From NCBI GenBank assembly GCA_020723485.1, contig DYIU01000001.1:599380-663379 (forward strand): a stretch of DNA of 64,000 nucleotides. Reading direction: 5' to 3'. How positions within the stretch are numbered: position 1 is the first letter of the stretch; each line of letters starts with the position of its first letter. Shown one piece after another: positions 15,931-23,619 of this stretch. The DNA comes from Acidimicrobium ferrooxidans (GTDB taxonomy: Bacteria; Actinomycetota; Geothermincolia; Fen-727; Anoxymicrobiaceae). Under the pieces are notes generated by a model. The model saw nothing but the letters and a program-made list of their open reading frames with translations, did not search any database and was not told the origin of the DNA. The position numbers and the translations under genes are program-made.

Positions 15931-17019
15931 TCAGGCGGTCGCCCGCTTTCCCCTCCTCTGCTTCATGAGGTCGGAGAAAGCCTCGAGCCTGGTGGCCATT
16001 CCTGTCGGAGAGGCGTGCTCATCGAGGCACAGGTTGAGCACGGGGATCCCGTACTCCGACTCGAGCCTGGGGAGGATGGTCCGGCAGATGTTCTCCGGCA
16101 TGCACGTGAAAGGGTAGAGGTGTATCACTCCGTCATAGCCTTTGCGCGCCGCGTTGATGGTGCCGGTGATCGTCTGGTGCTCCTCGCCGCCCAGGACGTA
16201 CGCTATGTACGGGCGGGCGATTCGCCGGGCCCTGCGCTCGGCCAGGAGTATGGAAGTGTCTATCTTGAGCGGCCTGAACAGCCACTTGTAGACGCTCATC
16301 ACCGGGTGGGAGATGATGCCCATCTCGCCCAGCCTGCGCTCGATGTCGAAGTTGAGTGACGGCTCGAGGACAGCGTAGATCTCTCCTACGACCGCCACGC
16401 GAAGGGGCTCGTCCATACCGCTTTCCACCTCCACATCGCGAACGAGCGCGAGCGCTTCGCCGCGTGCGGCGTCGATCTCCCTGAGCGACCCGGCTCTGTG
16501 CACCATGGCCAGGCCCTCGTCCAGAGCCCGTGAGGATGCCCCCTTGTCGCGCTCGTATGGGCGCCTCTGTCGGGCGGAGGTCTCCAGAGCGTCCATCGCC
16601 TCCGCCTTGCGTTTGAACGCGCGGAGGGCGTGGACCCATGCCCTGAGCAGGTTCCCACCGGCGGTGCTCTGGAACTTCTTGTAGACGGGAAGCAGGCCGT
16701 CGCGGCCCAGCAGGATGCTGTCGAACTCGAACCCGGCGTCCCGCAGTATCTGGTGCTGGACCCTGCCGTAGTAGCCAAACCGGCATGCCCACATCCCGCT
16801 CACCATGGCCAGCGTGTCTGCTCCCATCTGAAGGGCCCTGAGGTTGTCGCCGAGGTTGACCTTGAAGGGCAGGCAGACGAACTCGGGGGCATGCAGGGCC
16901 CCCATGTCCACCGTCCTGGACGTGGGACGGGGAGGGACGAGCACTTCGGCCCCGAGGTTCGTCAGGAGGGCGGAAAGGGGAATATAGGCGTTGCCCATGT
17001 GGGGGAAAGAGACTTTCAT
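15931..17019 (-). CDS. 2-Hydroxyacyl-CoA dehydratase D-component-like protein (DUF2229/HgdB type)
   Basis: 362 aa. Conserved features are the N-terminal FPHMGNAYIPLSALLTNLGAEVLVP, cysteines in EFVCLPFKVNLGDNL, SGMWACRFGYYG and YPFTCMPENIC, and a C-terminal LCLDEHASPTGMATRLEAF. These fit the proteins annotated as acyl-CoA dehydratase activase-related. The cysteines probably hold a [4Fe-4S] cluster. The gene overlaps its paralogous neighbour by ATGA. No BadF/HgdC-type ATPase activator lies next to them, so the biochemical role is open: an ATP-driven radical enzyme component or a related Fe-S protein. Confidence 0.78.
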   Translation of the reverse strand: MKVSFPHMGNAYIPLSALLTNLGAEVLVPPRPTSRTVDMGALHAPEFVCLPFKVNLGDNLRALQMGADTLAMVSGMWACRFGYYGRVQHQILRDAGFEFDSILLGRDGLLPVYKKFQSTAGGNLLRAWVHALRAFKRKAEAMDALETSARQRRPYERDKGASSRALDEGLAMVHRAGSLREIDAARGEALALVRDVEVESGMDEPLRVAVVGEIYAVLEPSLNFDIERRLGEMGIISHPVMSVYKWLFRPLKIDTSILLAERRARRIARPYIAYVLGGEEHQTITGTINAARKGYDGVIHLYPFTCMPENICRTILPRLESEYGIPVLNLCLDEHASPTGMATRLEAFSDLMKQRRGKRATA

Positions 17020-18023
17020 GATCCCGGCCGGCGGTGCTTCCGCGAGCGGCGGATCAGGTCGACGAACGCCTCGACGCGCGTCGCGACCCCCGCCTCCCCG
17101 GTATGCTCGTCCAGGACGAGCGTTGTGAGCGGCGGGCTTTCCGGCCCTCGGACCTCCCGGTTGATTATCTCCCCTATTATCGAGTCAGGCCCGCACGCGA
17201 ACCCGATCACCAGCATGACCCCATCGACATCGGGCCGCCCCAGGAAGTGGGACGCCGCGCCCAGCAGCTCCTTCTCGTAGCTCCACGATATCCCCGGGTA
17301 GCGGTCGAGCTCGGCGGCTATTACCTCCGCCGGGACCTGCGACATGAGCAGGGTGTTCGCACCGAGCCTCGAGAGCTTGCCGGGGAGGTCATGGCTGACG
17401 AACGGGTCGTGTATGAGGTACTCGTGTCCGACAAGCGCGATAGTTACGTCCCCCGCCTTTTCAGGCTCACGCTCACGCCGGGAAGAGTCCCCGTTGCCAT
17501 TCGCGAAAATCGTTTCCATGGCGGATTCCGGCGCCCTGCCTCGGAGAAGCTCCCGCTCGTATCGCGACTGCTGCTCGAGGGATGCCGCCAGGGCCTTTCG
17601 CGCTACGGGGGCCGGCGCCCCAAGTTCGCCGGCGAGCTTCCGGGCGCTGGACTTGAGCGAGCGGTTCTGCACGTCCACGACGAACTCCAGCAACGGCGGA
17701 AGGCCGTCGAGCGAGCCTTTCACCATGTCGGGCAGGCCGATGAGCTTGGGGCAGGTGTACGTTTCGGACTCGCATTTCTCGACCGACACGATCCGGGAGA
17801 CAAACAGGCGGTCCACCCGGTCCTTGAGGTCCATCAGGTGCCCGAAGTAGAGCTTGACCGGTACGCAGATGTCGTCCACGCAGTGCCTGACCCCGTCCTC
17901 CAGGAGGCCCCTGGCCGTCCGGCGCGAAAGCACGACCTCCGCCCCGACGCCTTCGAGGAGGGTCTTCCACAGCGGGAAGTAGCGATAATACGAGAGTGCT
18001 CTTGGAACTCCTACCTTGACCAT
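17016..18023 (-). CDS. 2-Hydroxyacyl-CoA dehydratase D-component-like protein, second subunit
   Basis: 335 aa. It is paralogous to the next gene downstream: N-terminal VGVPRALSYYRYFPLWKTLLEGVGAEV, cysteines in DDICVPVKLYFGHL and EKCESETYTCPKLIGLPDM, and a matching C-terminus LDEHTGEAGVATRVEAF. The two overlapping genes probably encode a heterodimer. The ATG sits 7 nt after a TATAAT (18031-18036) with no ribosome-binding site, so a leaderless mRNA is likely. The family includes the DUF2229 half of large activase proteins, but here each stands alone. Confidence 0.78.
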   Translation of the reverse strand: MVKVGVPRALSYYRYFPLWKTLLEGVGAEVVLSRRTARGLLEDGVRHCVDDICVPVKLYFGHLMDLKDRVDRLFVSRIVSVEKCESETYTCPKLIGLPDMVKGSLDGLPPLLEFVVDVQNRSLKSSARKLAGELGAPAPVARKALAASLEQQSRYERELLRGRAPESAMETIFANGNGDSSRREREPEKAGDVTIALVGHEYLIHDPFVSHDLPGKLSRLGANTLLMSQVPAEVIAAELDRYPGISWSYEKELLGAASHFLGRPDVDGVMLVIGFACGPDSIIGEIINREVRGPESPPLTTLVLDEHTGEAGVATRVEAFVDLIRRSRKHRRPGS

Positions 18024-18119
18024 GGGGATTATTATAGGCGTGATTGATATATCATGTAAGCGAAGTTGTTATTCGCGACGGGCTCTGGTTGAACGCCGGA
18101 TTTTCCAGGAGGGGGACGG

Positions 18120-18629
18120 ATGATGCGACGGCTCCCGGCTATGATTGCGGTACTCGTTCTGGCCGCCGCCATCGCGCTTTCGGCCGGGTGCGGCGAGAAG
18201 AAAGACGAACCAGCCCGGAGCGAGCCGGCGCCCGGGACCCAGCCTGTCTCCACCGCGCCCGCGGCACCGGCCCCGGTGGAGGTGTTCTTCATGAAGGGAG
18301 AGACCGTATTCCCTGTGAGCCGGGAGGTCGCCTCTCCCGGCGCCGGTCAGGCGCTGGAAGAGCTCCTCAGGGGCCCGAACGATTCCGAGAAGCAGCAGGG
18401 GCTCACGACCGCCATACCGGCCGGGACCAGGCTGAACAGCTATTCGGCGGCGAAAGGCGTCGCGAAGGCCGACTTCTCGGCGGAGCTCAGGGACTATGGT
18501 GGAGGCTCCGCCGCCGTGCTGGCGATAACGAGCCAGATAGAGAACACCGTAAAGTCGAACGATCCCGCCGTTAGCAGCGTGGAGATAACAGTCGAGGGTG
18601 TTTCTTCGGAGGAAGCTCTCCAGCCCTAG
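18120..18629 (+). CDS. GerMN-domain lipoprotein
   Basis: 169 aa. The signal peptide ends in a lipobox (LSAGC). A Pro/Ala-rich linker follows, then a GerMN (sporulation/spore-germination-like) domain: VFFMKGETVFPVSR, ALEELLRGPNDSEKQQGLTTAIPAGTRL and AKADFSAELRDYGGG. It should be anchored on the outer face of the cytoplasmic membrane. An AGGAGGGGGACGG site precedes ATG 18120. GerMN proteins occur widely in non-sporulating actinobacteria, often near peptidoglycan functions. The ends of this gene and the convergent RsbW-like gene overlap by 4 nt. Confidence 0.85.
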   Translation: MMRRLPAMIAVLVLAAAIALSAGCGEKKDEPARSEPAPGTQPVSTAPAAPAPVEVFFMKGETVFPVSREVASPGAGQALEELLRGPNDSEKQQGLTTAIPAGTRLNSYSAAKGVAKADFSAELRDYGGGSAAVLAITSQIENTVKSNDPAVSSVEITVEGVSSEEALQP

Positions 18630-19063
18630 GCCAGAGCCGGTGCGAAACGTTTCAGCATCGTGATGCGAGTCCCCGAGTCCCCGGATTGAGCCTGCACCTC
18701 GTCCATGAGAGAGTAGATAATGAATATCCCCCTGCCCGCCAGCGCCTCCGGGTCCGGCCGGCTGGGCGGTATAACCGCGTCAAAGCCGCCGCCGCGGTCG
18801 CTGACCTCGACCACCACCGCGTCCGGCATCACCTTGCAGACCACCTCGACCGGGGCGTCCACCTCGGGATTGTGGACGACCGCGTTCTTCGCGGCCTCGT
18901 GCGTAGCGGAGACTATGTCGGAGACGTGCGGCTCTATCGGCTTGAACGGCTTCAGGGTGGTCTTGATGAACTCCCTCACAGTCGTGAGGGAGGAGGTGGT
19001 AGGTTCCAGGCTGTAACGGCTCACCTTCCGGGGCCTCGCTCCGGCGGGTTCTTCCGGTTCCAT
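18626..19063 (-). CDS. RsbW-like anti-sigma factor / serine-protein kinase ATPase
   Basis: 145 aa HATPase_c_2 domain: ATHEAAKNAVVHNPEV (N-box), VEVSDRGGGFD (G1) and AGRGIFIIYSLMDEV (G2). Proteins of this size act as anti-sigma factors that phosphorylate an anti-anti-sigma partner, or as switch kinases. No sigma factor or STAS antagonist gene is adjacent, so the partner is elsewhere. Confidence 0.82.
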   Translation of the reverse strand: MEPEEPAGARPRKVSRYSLEPTTSSLTTVREFIKTTLKPFKPIEPHVSDIVSATHEAAKNAVVHNPEVDAPVEVVCKVMPDAVVVEVSDRGGGFDAVIPPSRPDPEALAGRGIFIIYSLMDEVQAQSGDSGTRITMLKRFAPALA

Positions 19064-19164
19064 CTATGCCAGCTCCCCTGGTTTTCCAATCAGTGTACTA
19101 TTCTATAGACTTAAACGCCTGTTGGTAACCACGGATATGGATGATTTTTCACCCGGAGGTTGAG

Positions 19165-19692
19165 ATGCTAATCGAGATCAACGGCAAGAGACCGGTGGTG
19201 GCCCCGGACGCCTTCGTCGCCCCTGACGCGGTGTTGATCGGGGACGTCACTGTGGAGAGCAGGGCGAGCGTATGGTGGGGAGCGGTCATCAGGGCGGACT
19301 GGAACTCCATCCGCGTGGGGGCGCGCAGCAGCGTCCAGGACAATTGCGTGGTCCACTGCACAGTTATGTCGGCAGCCGACATCGGGGCAGACGTCACCGT
19401 CGGCCATGCCGCGGTGCTCCATGGATGCACAGTGAAGGACGGCGCGCTCATCGGCATAAACTCCACAGTGCTCGACGGGGCGGTCATAGGTGAGGGCGCG
19501 GTCGTCTCCGCGGGCTCGGTGGTCACGCCGATGACGGAAGTGGAGCCGGGCTGGCTGGTGGGAGGCGTCCCTGCCAAACCGATCAAGGAGCTCGGCGAGA
19601 AGGCGAGGGAAGGATTCATCGCCGGGAAGCTGGCCTACGAGGAGCTCGCCCAGAACTACCTGCAGGCGGACCTCGAGGGCTCCGAAGGTTGA
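19165..19692 (+). CDS. Gamma-class carbonic anhydrase-like hexapeptide protein
   Basis: 175 aa left-handed beta-helix protein. The three zinc-binding His of the Cam/CamH family are visible in NCVVHC and VGHAAVLHGC. The trimer-forming IGINSTVLDGAVIG turns and the C-terminal helix (SVVTPMTEVEPGWLVGGVPA) are present. The likely reaction is reversible CO2 hydration, but many members are inactive or have other substrates. ATG 19165 is chosen because GGAGG lies 5 nt upstream. Confidence 0.88.
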   Translation: MLIEINGKRPVVAPDAFVAPDAVLIGDVTVESRASVWWGAVIRADWNSIRVGARSSVQDNCVVHCTVMSAADIGADVTVGHAAVLHGCTVKDGALIGINSTVLDGAVIGEGAVVSAGSVVTPMTEVEPGWLVGGVPAKPIKELGEKAREGFIAGKLAYEELAQNYLQADLEGSEG

Positions 19693-19771
19693 AAGCCCGC
19701 GGTGCGGGCGGCAGGGCACACTGCTATCATTGTCAGGAGAGCGGGAATTCCAAAGACCCTGGAGGTGCGGC

Positions 19772-20209
19772 ATGGGCTTCTTTGACAAGATCCAGGAGAC
19801 TATCACCAGCGCGACCGAGCAGACCAAGGCCAAGGCTGACGAGGTTCAGCTCAAACGCGAGAGGGGAAAGAAGCTCGAGGCCCTGGGCGAGCAGGTCTAC
19901 AGCCTCTACCTAAACGGCCAGCTGGCCCACCAGGAGCTCGCCCCGGCCTGCCAGGAGATCGCCGAGCTTGACCAGCGCCTGGAGGCCGCTCTCGCGGCGG
20001 GTCAGGCCTCGAGGCCCCAGCCGGCCGCCCCAGCGGCGCCAGGCCAGCCCGCGGCCCCTGCTCCTCCAGCGGCCCCGGCCCCCCCGGCAGCGGCCGCTCC
20101 ACCACCACCGGCGCCTCCGGCAGCGGCCGCTCCACCACCACCGGCTCCGCCCGCCCCGGCTCCGCCGCCTCCACCGCCCCCGCCGCCACCACCGGCGGCC
20201 GAAGAGTAG
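19772..20209 (+). CDS. Small helical protein with Pro/Ala-rich tail
   Basis: 145 aa. The start ATG 19772 (MGFFDKIQETI) follows GGAGG by 6 nt. Residues 1-75 are charged helices and a short helical hairpin (QVYSLYLNGQLAHQ, CQEIAELDQRLEAAL). The rest is a low-complexity AAPPPPAPP tail ending in AAEE. The N-terminal part resembles small cytosolic proteins often paired with zinc-ribbon genes in actinobacteria. The function is unknown. Confidence 0.7.
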   Translation: MGFFDKIQETITSATEQTKAKADEVQLKRERGKKLEALGEQVYSLYLNGQLAHQELAPACQEIAELDQRLEAALAAGQASRPQPAAPAAPGQPAAPAPPAAPAPPAAAAPPPPAPPAAAAPPPPAPPAPAPPPPPPPPPPPAAEE

Positions 20210-20298
20210 AGCGGTTGAGCGAGGCCGCATCGCTGGTACCGTGGCAGGGTGACGTCAGGCTCCGGCGAACCGCATGAATTGCCGCGGCGTCGAAGTGT

Positions 20299-20304
20299 TA
20301 TAAT
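20299..20304 (+). promoter_or_regulatory. -10 box of the first NTF2-like lipoprotein gene
   Basis: TATAAT about 45 nt upstream of the TTG start; a similar TATAAT at 20902-20907 precedes the paralogous next gene. The -35 regions are poor matches, so only the -10 elements are claimed. Confidence 0.5.
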
Positions 20305-20346
20305 CCGCAGAACAGTCGCACGGCGGCATTCGCAGGAGGTACAGGT

Positions 20347-20847
20347 TTGAGAGTCAAGAGTAAGCCGATGACGAAGACCGGGCTGGCGGTACTGCTCCTA
20401 CTGGTGGCCGCGCTGGCCGTTCCGTTCGCAGCGGGCTGCGGTGGGGCCTCCTCACCCGAGCAGGCCGTCAATGATTTCTACGAGGCCATCGAAGCGGGCG
20501 ACTGGAACGCCTACCTGGACACGGTCCTTCCCGATAACGTCAGGCGGATGACCCCGAGCGACGAGCAGGAGCAGAAGAAGCAGTTCGAGGAAGCCGACTT
20601 CAAGTACTCAGGGCTGAAGTACAAGACTGTTTACGACGAGAAAGACAAGGAGACGGCGGAGGTCCAGCTGACAGCCGGGGAGATAACCGGGACGAACCCC
20701 TCGACCAACCAGAAAGAGACCACGACCATCGAGGAGATAAAGAAGTCCTACGACATCACCCCGAGCATCACCGCCAGGAAGTACAAGGGGTCGTGGTACG
20801 TGGACGTGCCGATGGCTTCGGCCGACAGGCAGACCCAGCAGCAGTGA
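20347..20847 (+). CDS. NTF2-like (DUF4878-type) lipoprotein
   Basis: 166 aa from TTG 20347, preceded by GCAGGAGG. The signal peptide ends in a lipobox (AAGCGG). The opening of the mature domain, SPEQAVNDFYEAIEAGDWNAYLD, is typical of NTF2/DUF4878-like folds, and it ends with RKYKGSWYVDVP. It is paralogous to the next gene (shared AVN..(F/Y)..A...GDW). It is probably a surface-anchored protein of unknown ligand. Confidence 0.8.
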   Translation: MRVKSKPMTKTGLAVLLLLVAALAVPFAAGCGGASSPEQAVNDFYEAIEAGDWNAYLDTVLPDNVRRMTPSDEQEQKKQFEEADFKYSGLKYKTVYDEKDKETAEVQLTAGEITGTNPSTNQKETTTIEEIKKSYDITPSITARKYKGSWYVDVPMASADRQTQQQ

Positions 20848-20946
20848 TGCGGGCAGACTCCCGGGGGCGCGCCGTTCAGGGATAGCGCCCTGCCTTACTG
20901 GTATAATCCTTTCGTCGGAAACGGTGCTACAGGGGGTTCTTTCGAT

Positions 20947-21405
20947 ATGTTCGACTTCCCGGCTCTATTGAGGAAGACCGTGCCCGCCATCGTCCTCATC
21001 GCTGCGCTCGCGGTATCCGCGCTCCTGCTCGGGTGCGGCGGGGGAAACACTCCTGAATCGGCCGTCAACAAGTACTTCGACGCCTGGCAGTCCGGGGACT
21101 GGGAGGCTTTCAAGGGGGCGGTAGTGCCCCAGAAGCTGACCGAGGACCAGGAGGCGCTCGCCGAGGAGAAGTTCAAGCAGGTCAAGGTCAAGGTGGACGG
21201 ACTCGCGATGAGCACGGAGTACGACAAGGACGATTCCAGCAAGGCGAGCGTGGTGCTCACGGACGGAAAGATAACCTGGACGGCCAAGATACTGGGCGAG
21301 ACGCAGACGGACGTGGAGGACATCAAGAAGGAAGAGAAGGAGTTCCGAACCTACAACGTCATCAAGGTGGACGGCGTATGGTACGTCGACACCAAGCTGG
21401 GCTGA
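20947..21405 (+). CDS. NTF2-like (DUF4878-type) lipoprotein, paralogue
   Basis: 152 aa. The signal peptide has the lipobox LLGCGG. The domain starts TPESAVNKYFDAWQSGDWEAFK and ends VIKVDGVWYVDTKLG, matching the preceding gene in layout. It has its own -10 (TATAAT, 20902-20907) and a GGGGG site about 10 nt before ATG. Tandem duplication and divergence of one ancestral lipoprotein gene is the simplest reading. Confidence 0.8.
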   Translation: MFDFPALLRKTVPAIVLIAALAVSALLLGCGGGNTPESAVNKYFDAWQSGDWEAFKGAVVPQKLTEDQEALAEEKFKQVKVKVDGLAMSTEYDKDDSSKASVVLTDGKITWTAKILGETQTDVEDIKKEEKEFRTYNVIKVDGVWYVDTKLG

Positions 21406-21412
21406 GGGGGAG

Positions 21413-22144
21413 ATGTCAGCCATGCATCACTTCAGTTTTCGCAAAGCGGGCCTGCTGATGACGATTGTGCTTCTCGTCGCTCTCGTCCTCCTGGCCTCGG
21501 CGGCCGTTTCTGGCTGCGGGGGAGACGGGGAGGAAAAGACGTCCACCCAGCCTGAGAAGAGCGCCACGCAACCATCCACCCAGCCCTCGGCCGGGCCCTC
21601 CGGGCCTGTGATGCTCTCGGGGGGCGAGAGCGAGGCCAGCCAGCCGTTCAGCCTCTCGAAGGGCGTCGCCACCTTCACCTACCAGTACACGGGCACAGCC
21701 CAGTTCAAGGCGGTCCTACTGGACTCGACCGGCCGCCAGGTCGAGGTCCTGACCGACGTGACCGGCAGCGTGAGCGGCTCCACGGCCGTCGGTGTGACGA
21801 GCGGCAAGTACGTGGTCGACGTCACGGCCAGCGGCGCTTGGGAGATAGACGTCGAGCAGGCTTCTATAGGCGTCCTGCCCTACACGCCGCTCACCTTCAG
21901 CGGGAACAGCCCGCTGGCGACCGAGTTCTTCCAGTCGCCCGGGGAGAACGCGAGGTTCATAATGAACTTCACCGGAACGTCGAAATTCACCGTGACGCTC
22001 TTGAATTCCTCCGGTGAGACCGTGAACACGGTTGCGGACGCGACAGGGCCTTACAGCGCAACGGTCACAGTGCCGCTGGCGAGCGGCGTCGCCTACCTGG
22101 TCGATATCGAGGCCGTCGGCCCCTGGACCCTCACCATCCAGTAA
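21413..22144 (+). CDS. Lipoprotein with two beta-sandwich repeats
   Basis: 243 aa. The signal peptide ends at VSGCGG, followed by a Thr/Gln/Ser/Pro-rich linker. Two homologous domains of about 75 aa follow: TYQYTGTAQFKAVLLDSTGRQVEVLTD and IMNFTGTSKFTVTLLNSSGETVNTVAD, each ending in (V)DVTASGAWEIDV / VDIEAVGPWTLTI. They look like small pre-peptidase-C-like or Ig-like beta sandwiches. The gene starts 7 nt after the previous one, so the two are probably co-transcribed. Function unknown. Confidence 0.78.
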   Translation: MSAMHHFSFRKAGLLMTIVLLVALVLLASAAVSGCGGDGEEKTSTQPEKSATQPSTQPSAGPSGPVMLSGGESEASQPFSLSKGVATFTYQYTGTAQFKAVLLDSTGRQVEVLTDVTGSVSGSTAVGVTSGKYVVDVTASGAWEIDVEQASIGVLPYTPLTFSGNSPLATEFFQSPGENARFIMNFTGTSKFTVTLLNSSGETVNTVADATGPYSATVTVPLASGVAYLVDIEAVGPWTLTIQ

Positions 22145-22188
22145 TAAGATGGGGTCACGTCTGATCCTATGACAGCCTGGCGCGGGCC

Positions 22189-22599
22189 TCAGTCCGGAAG
22201 CATCTCTATGAGGGTCCTGATGAGGTCTGTCTCTGTGATTATCCCGACCAGCCGACCGTCCTCGACTACCGGGAGCCCGCCTACCTGCATCTCGAGGATT
22301 ATCCGGGCCGCTTCCTTCAGCCCGGTATCCGGCGTCACCGTCCTCGGGTCTTGCGTCATTATGGACTCCACCCTGACGGTGTCCAGCAGGTAGTCATGGT
22401 ACTTCTTCTCCGTCAGGACGACCGACGACGCGGTGGCGTTGCGTATGTCCCTGTCGGTGATTATGCCGACCAGCCTGTCGCCGTCCATCACCGGGAAGCG
22501 TCGCAGGCGTTTCTCCTCGACGAGGTTCCAAGCCCTGCGGATCGGCTCCGAAACGCCGACGGTAATGACCTCACTCGTCATGCGGTCGCGCACTAACAC
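22189..22599 (-). CDS. Tandem CBS-domain protein (AcuB-like)
   Basis: 136 aa from GTG 22599, which follows GGGAGGTCTCAA. The longer frame upstream lacks a ribosome-binding site. Two CBS domains are seen: VRDRMTSEVITVG...VMDGDRLVGIITDRDIRNA and VESIMTQDPRTVTPDT...VVEDGRLVGIITETDLIRTL. CBS pairs bind adenine nucleotides and sense energy state. The gene is divergent from an AcuA-like acetyltransferase, matching the acuA/acuB pairing of Bacillus, where the products control acetyl-CoA synthetase. That parallel, not sequence specifics, suggests AcuB. Confidence 0.82.
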   Translation of the reverse strand: MLVRDRMTSEVITVGVSEPIRRAWNLVEEKRLRRFPVMDGDRLVGIITDRDIRNATASSVVLTEKKYHDYLLDTVRVESIMTQDPRTVTPDTGLKEAARIILEMQVGGLPVVEDGRLVGIITETDLIRTLIEMLPD

Positions 22600-22718
22600 T
22601 TGAGACCTCCCTGTTCCGTGTGCCCCGGTCACGCCGACCGGCGGCGGCTTGGAATTGTCCTCGCGGTTTCAATTATACTTCTAGGGTCCGGCGGCGGGGA
22701 CTTACGGGACCGGGTTCG

Positions 22719-23543
22719 ATGCCTCAACGGGAAGACAAGCACAAGAAAAGATCACAGGGTGGAAAGGAGCCCGGGGCGAGGCCCCCCATCGATGCGGCCG
22801 CGCCTGCGCTCGGGAAGGCGCCGTTCATCGGCAGCTTCGAGCGGCTGCACGCGCCTGAGGGTCCGGACGTCGGGCGCGAGGCCGAGGCCGTCTCCGCGCC
22901 TCCGCAGAAGAACTCGAGGGAGCTGGAGACTCCCGGCGGGACCATCCATATCGAGAACTACTTCCCGGCGGAGAAGCTCGAGGCAATGCGGGTCGACGAT
23001 GGCATAAGGATGTTCAGCAGGAACAACCCGGACCGGCAGAAGAAGGCGCTGGTCAAGGTGGCCGGGCTCGAGGGCGGCAACGTCGTAGTGGGCTATACAG
23101 GCGACCTGCTGGTATCATACGTCGGCATCCACCGCCCCTCCGAGAGGGAGCGCTGGGGGAAGCCCGGGTACGACTGGCTTTTCGAGCTCGGGGCCATCGA
23201 GGTGAGCCGCAACTTCAGGGAGCTCGGCCTCGCCGAGGAGATGCTCGATACCGCGTTCGACGACCCCTACTACGACGACAAGATAATGCTCACGACTGCT
23301 TTCACCTGGCACTGGGACCTCGAGGGCACCGGCATGGACAAGCTGCAGTACCGCCAGCTCTTCCTCCACCTGGCCGCTATGTACGGGTTCATAGAGATGG
23401 CTACGGACGAGCCCAACATAAGCATGGACGCGTCGAACCTCTTCCTGGTGCGCCTGGGCAAGAATGCGTCCTTCTCCCGCTACCAGAGGTTCGCCTCGCT
23501 GCTCTACTCCAACGAGTGGGAAGCCATGCTCCGCGGCTTCTGA
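22719..23543 (+). CDS. GNAT acetyltransferase, AcuA-like
   Basis: 274 aa. After a charged, disordered first 70 residues comes a GNAT domain. It contains VVVGYTGDLLVSYVGIHRPSERERWG, the acetyl-CoA-binding region FELGAIEVSRNFRELGLAEEML, and the AcuA-type TTAFTWHWDLEGTGMDKLQYR. AcuA acetylates and inactivates acetyl-CoA synthetase in Bacillus. No deacetylase (acuC) or acs gene is next to it here. A TATACT-like box lies in the shared intergenic region with the CBS gene. The ribosome-binding site is weak. Confidence 0.82.
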   Translation: MPQREDKHKKRSQGGKEPGARPPIDAAAPALGKAPFIGSFERLHAPEGPDVGREAEAVSAPPQKNSRELETPGGTIHIENYFPAEKLEAMRVDDGIRMFSRNNPDRQKKALVKVAGLEGGNVVVGYTGDLLVSYVGIHRPSERERWGKPGYDWLFELGAIEVSRNFRELGLAEEMLDTAFDDPYYDDKIMLTTAFTWHWDLEGTGMDKLQYRQLFLHLAAMYGFIEMATDEPNISMDASNLFLVRLGKNASFSRYQRFASLLYSNEWEAMLRGF

Positions 23544-23571
23544 CGATATCTCCGGGGAGTGCATGCATAGA

Positions 23572-23598
23572 AGAAGGGCGGCCGGTGGCCGCCCTTCT
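23572..23598. terminator. Bidirectional hairpin between convergent genes
   Basis: A perfect 12-bp stem, AGAAGGGCGGCC / GGCCGCCCTTCT, with a GGT loop, located between the stops of the acetyltransferase (+) and FBP aldolase/phosphatase (-). There is no long T-run on either side, so its strength as an intrinsic terminator is uncertain. Confidence 0.7.
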
Positions 23599-23619
23599 GA
23601 TGGTCTATCGATATTCGGG

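Noticed and set aside
22145-22188. GGGGTCACGTC after the lipoprotein stop as a repeat copy
   Set aside because: Only about 7-10 bases match the repeat core; likely chance.
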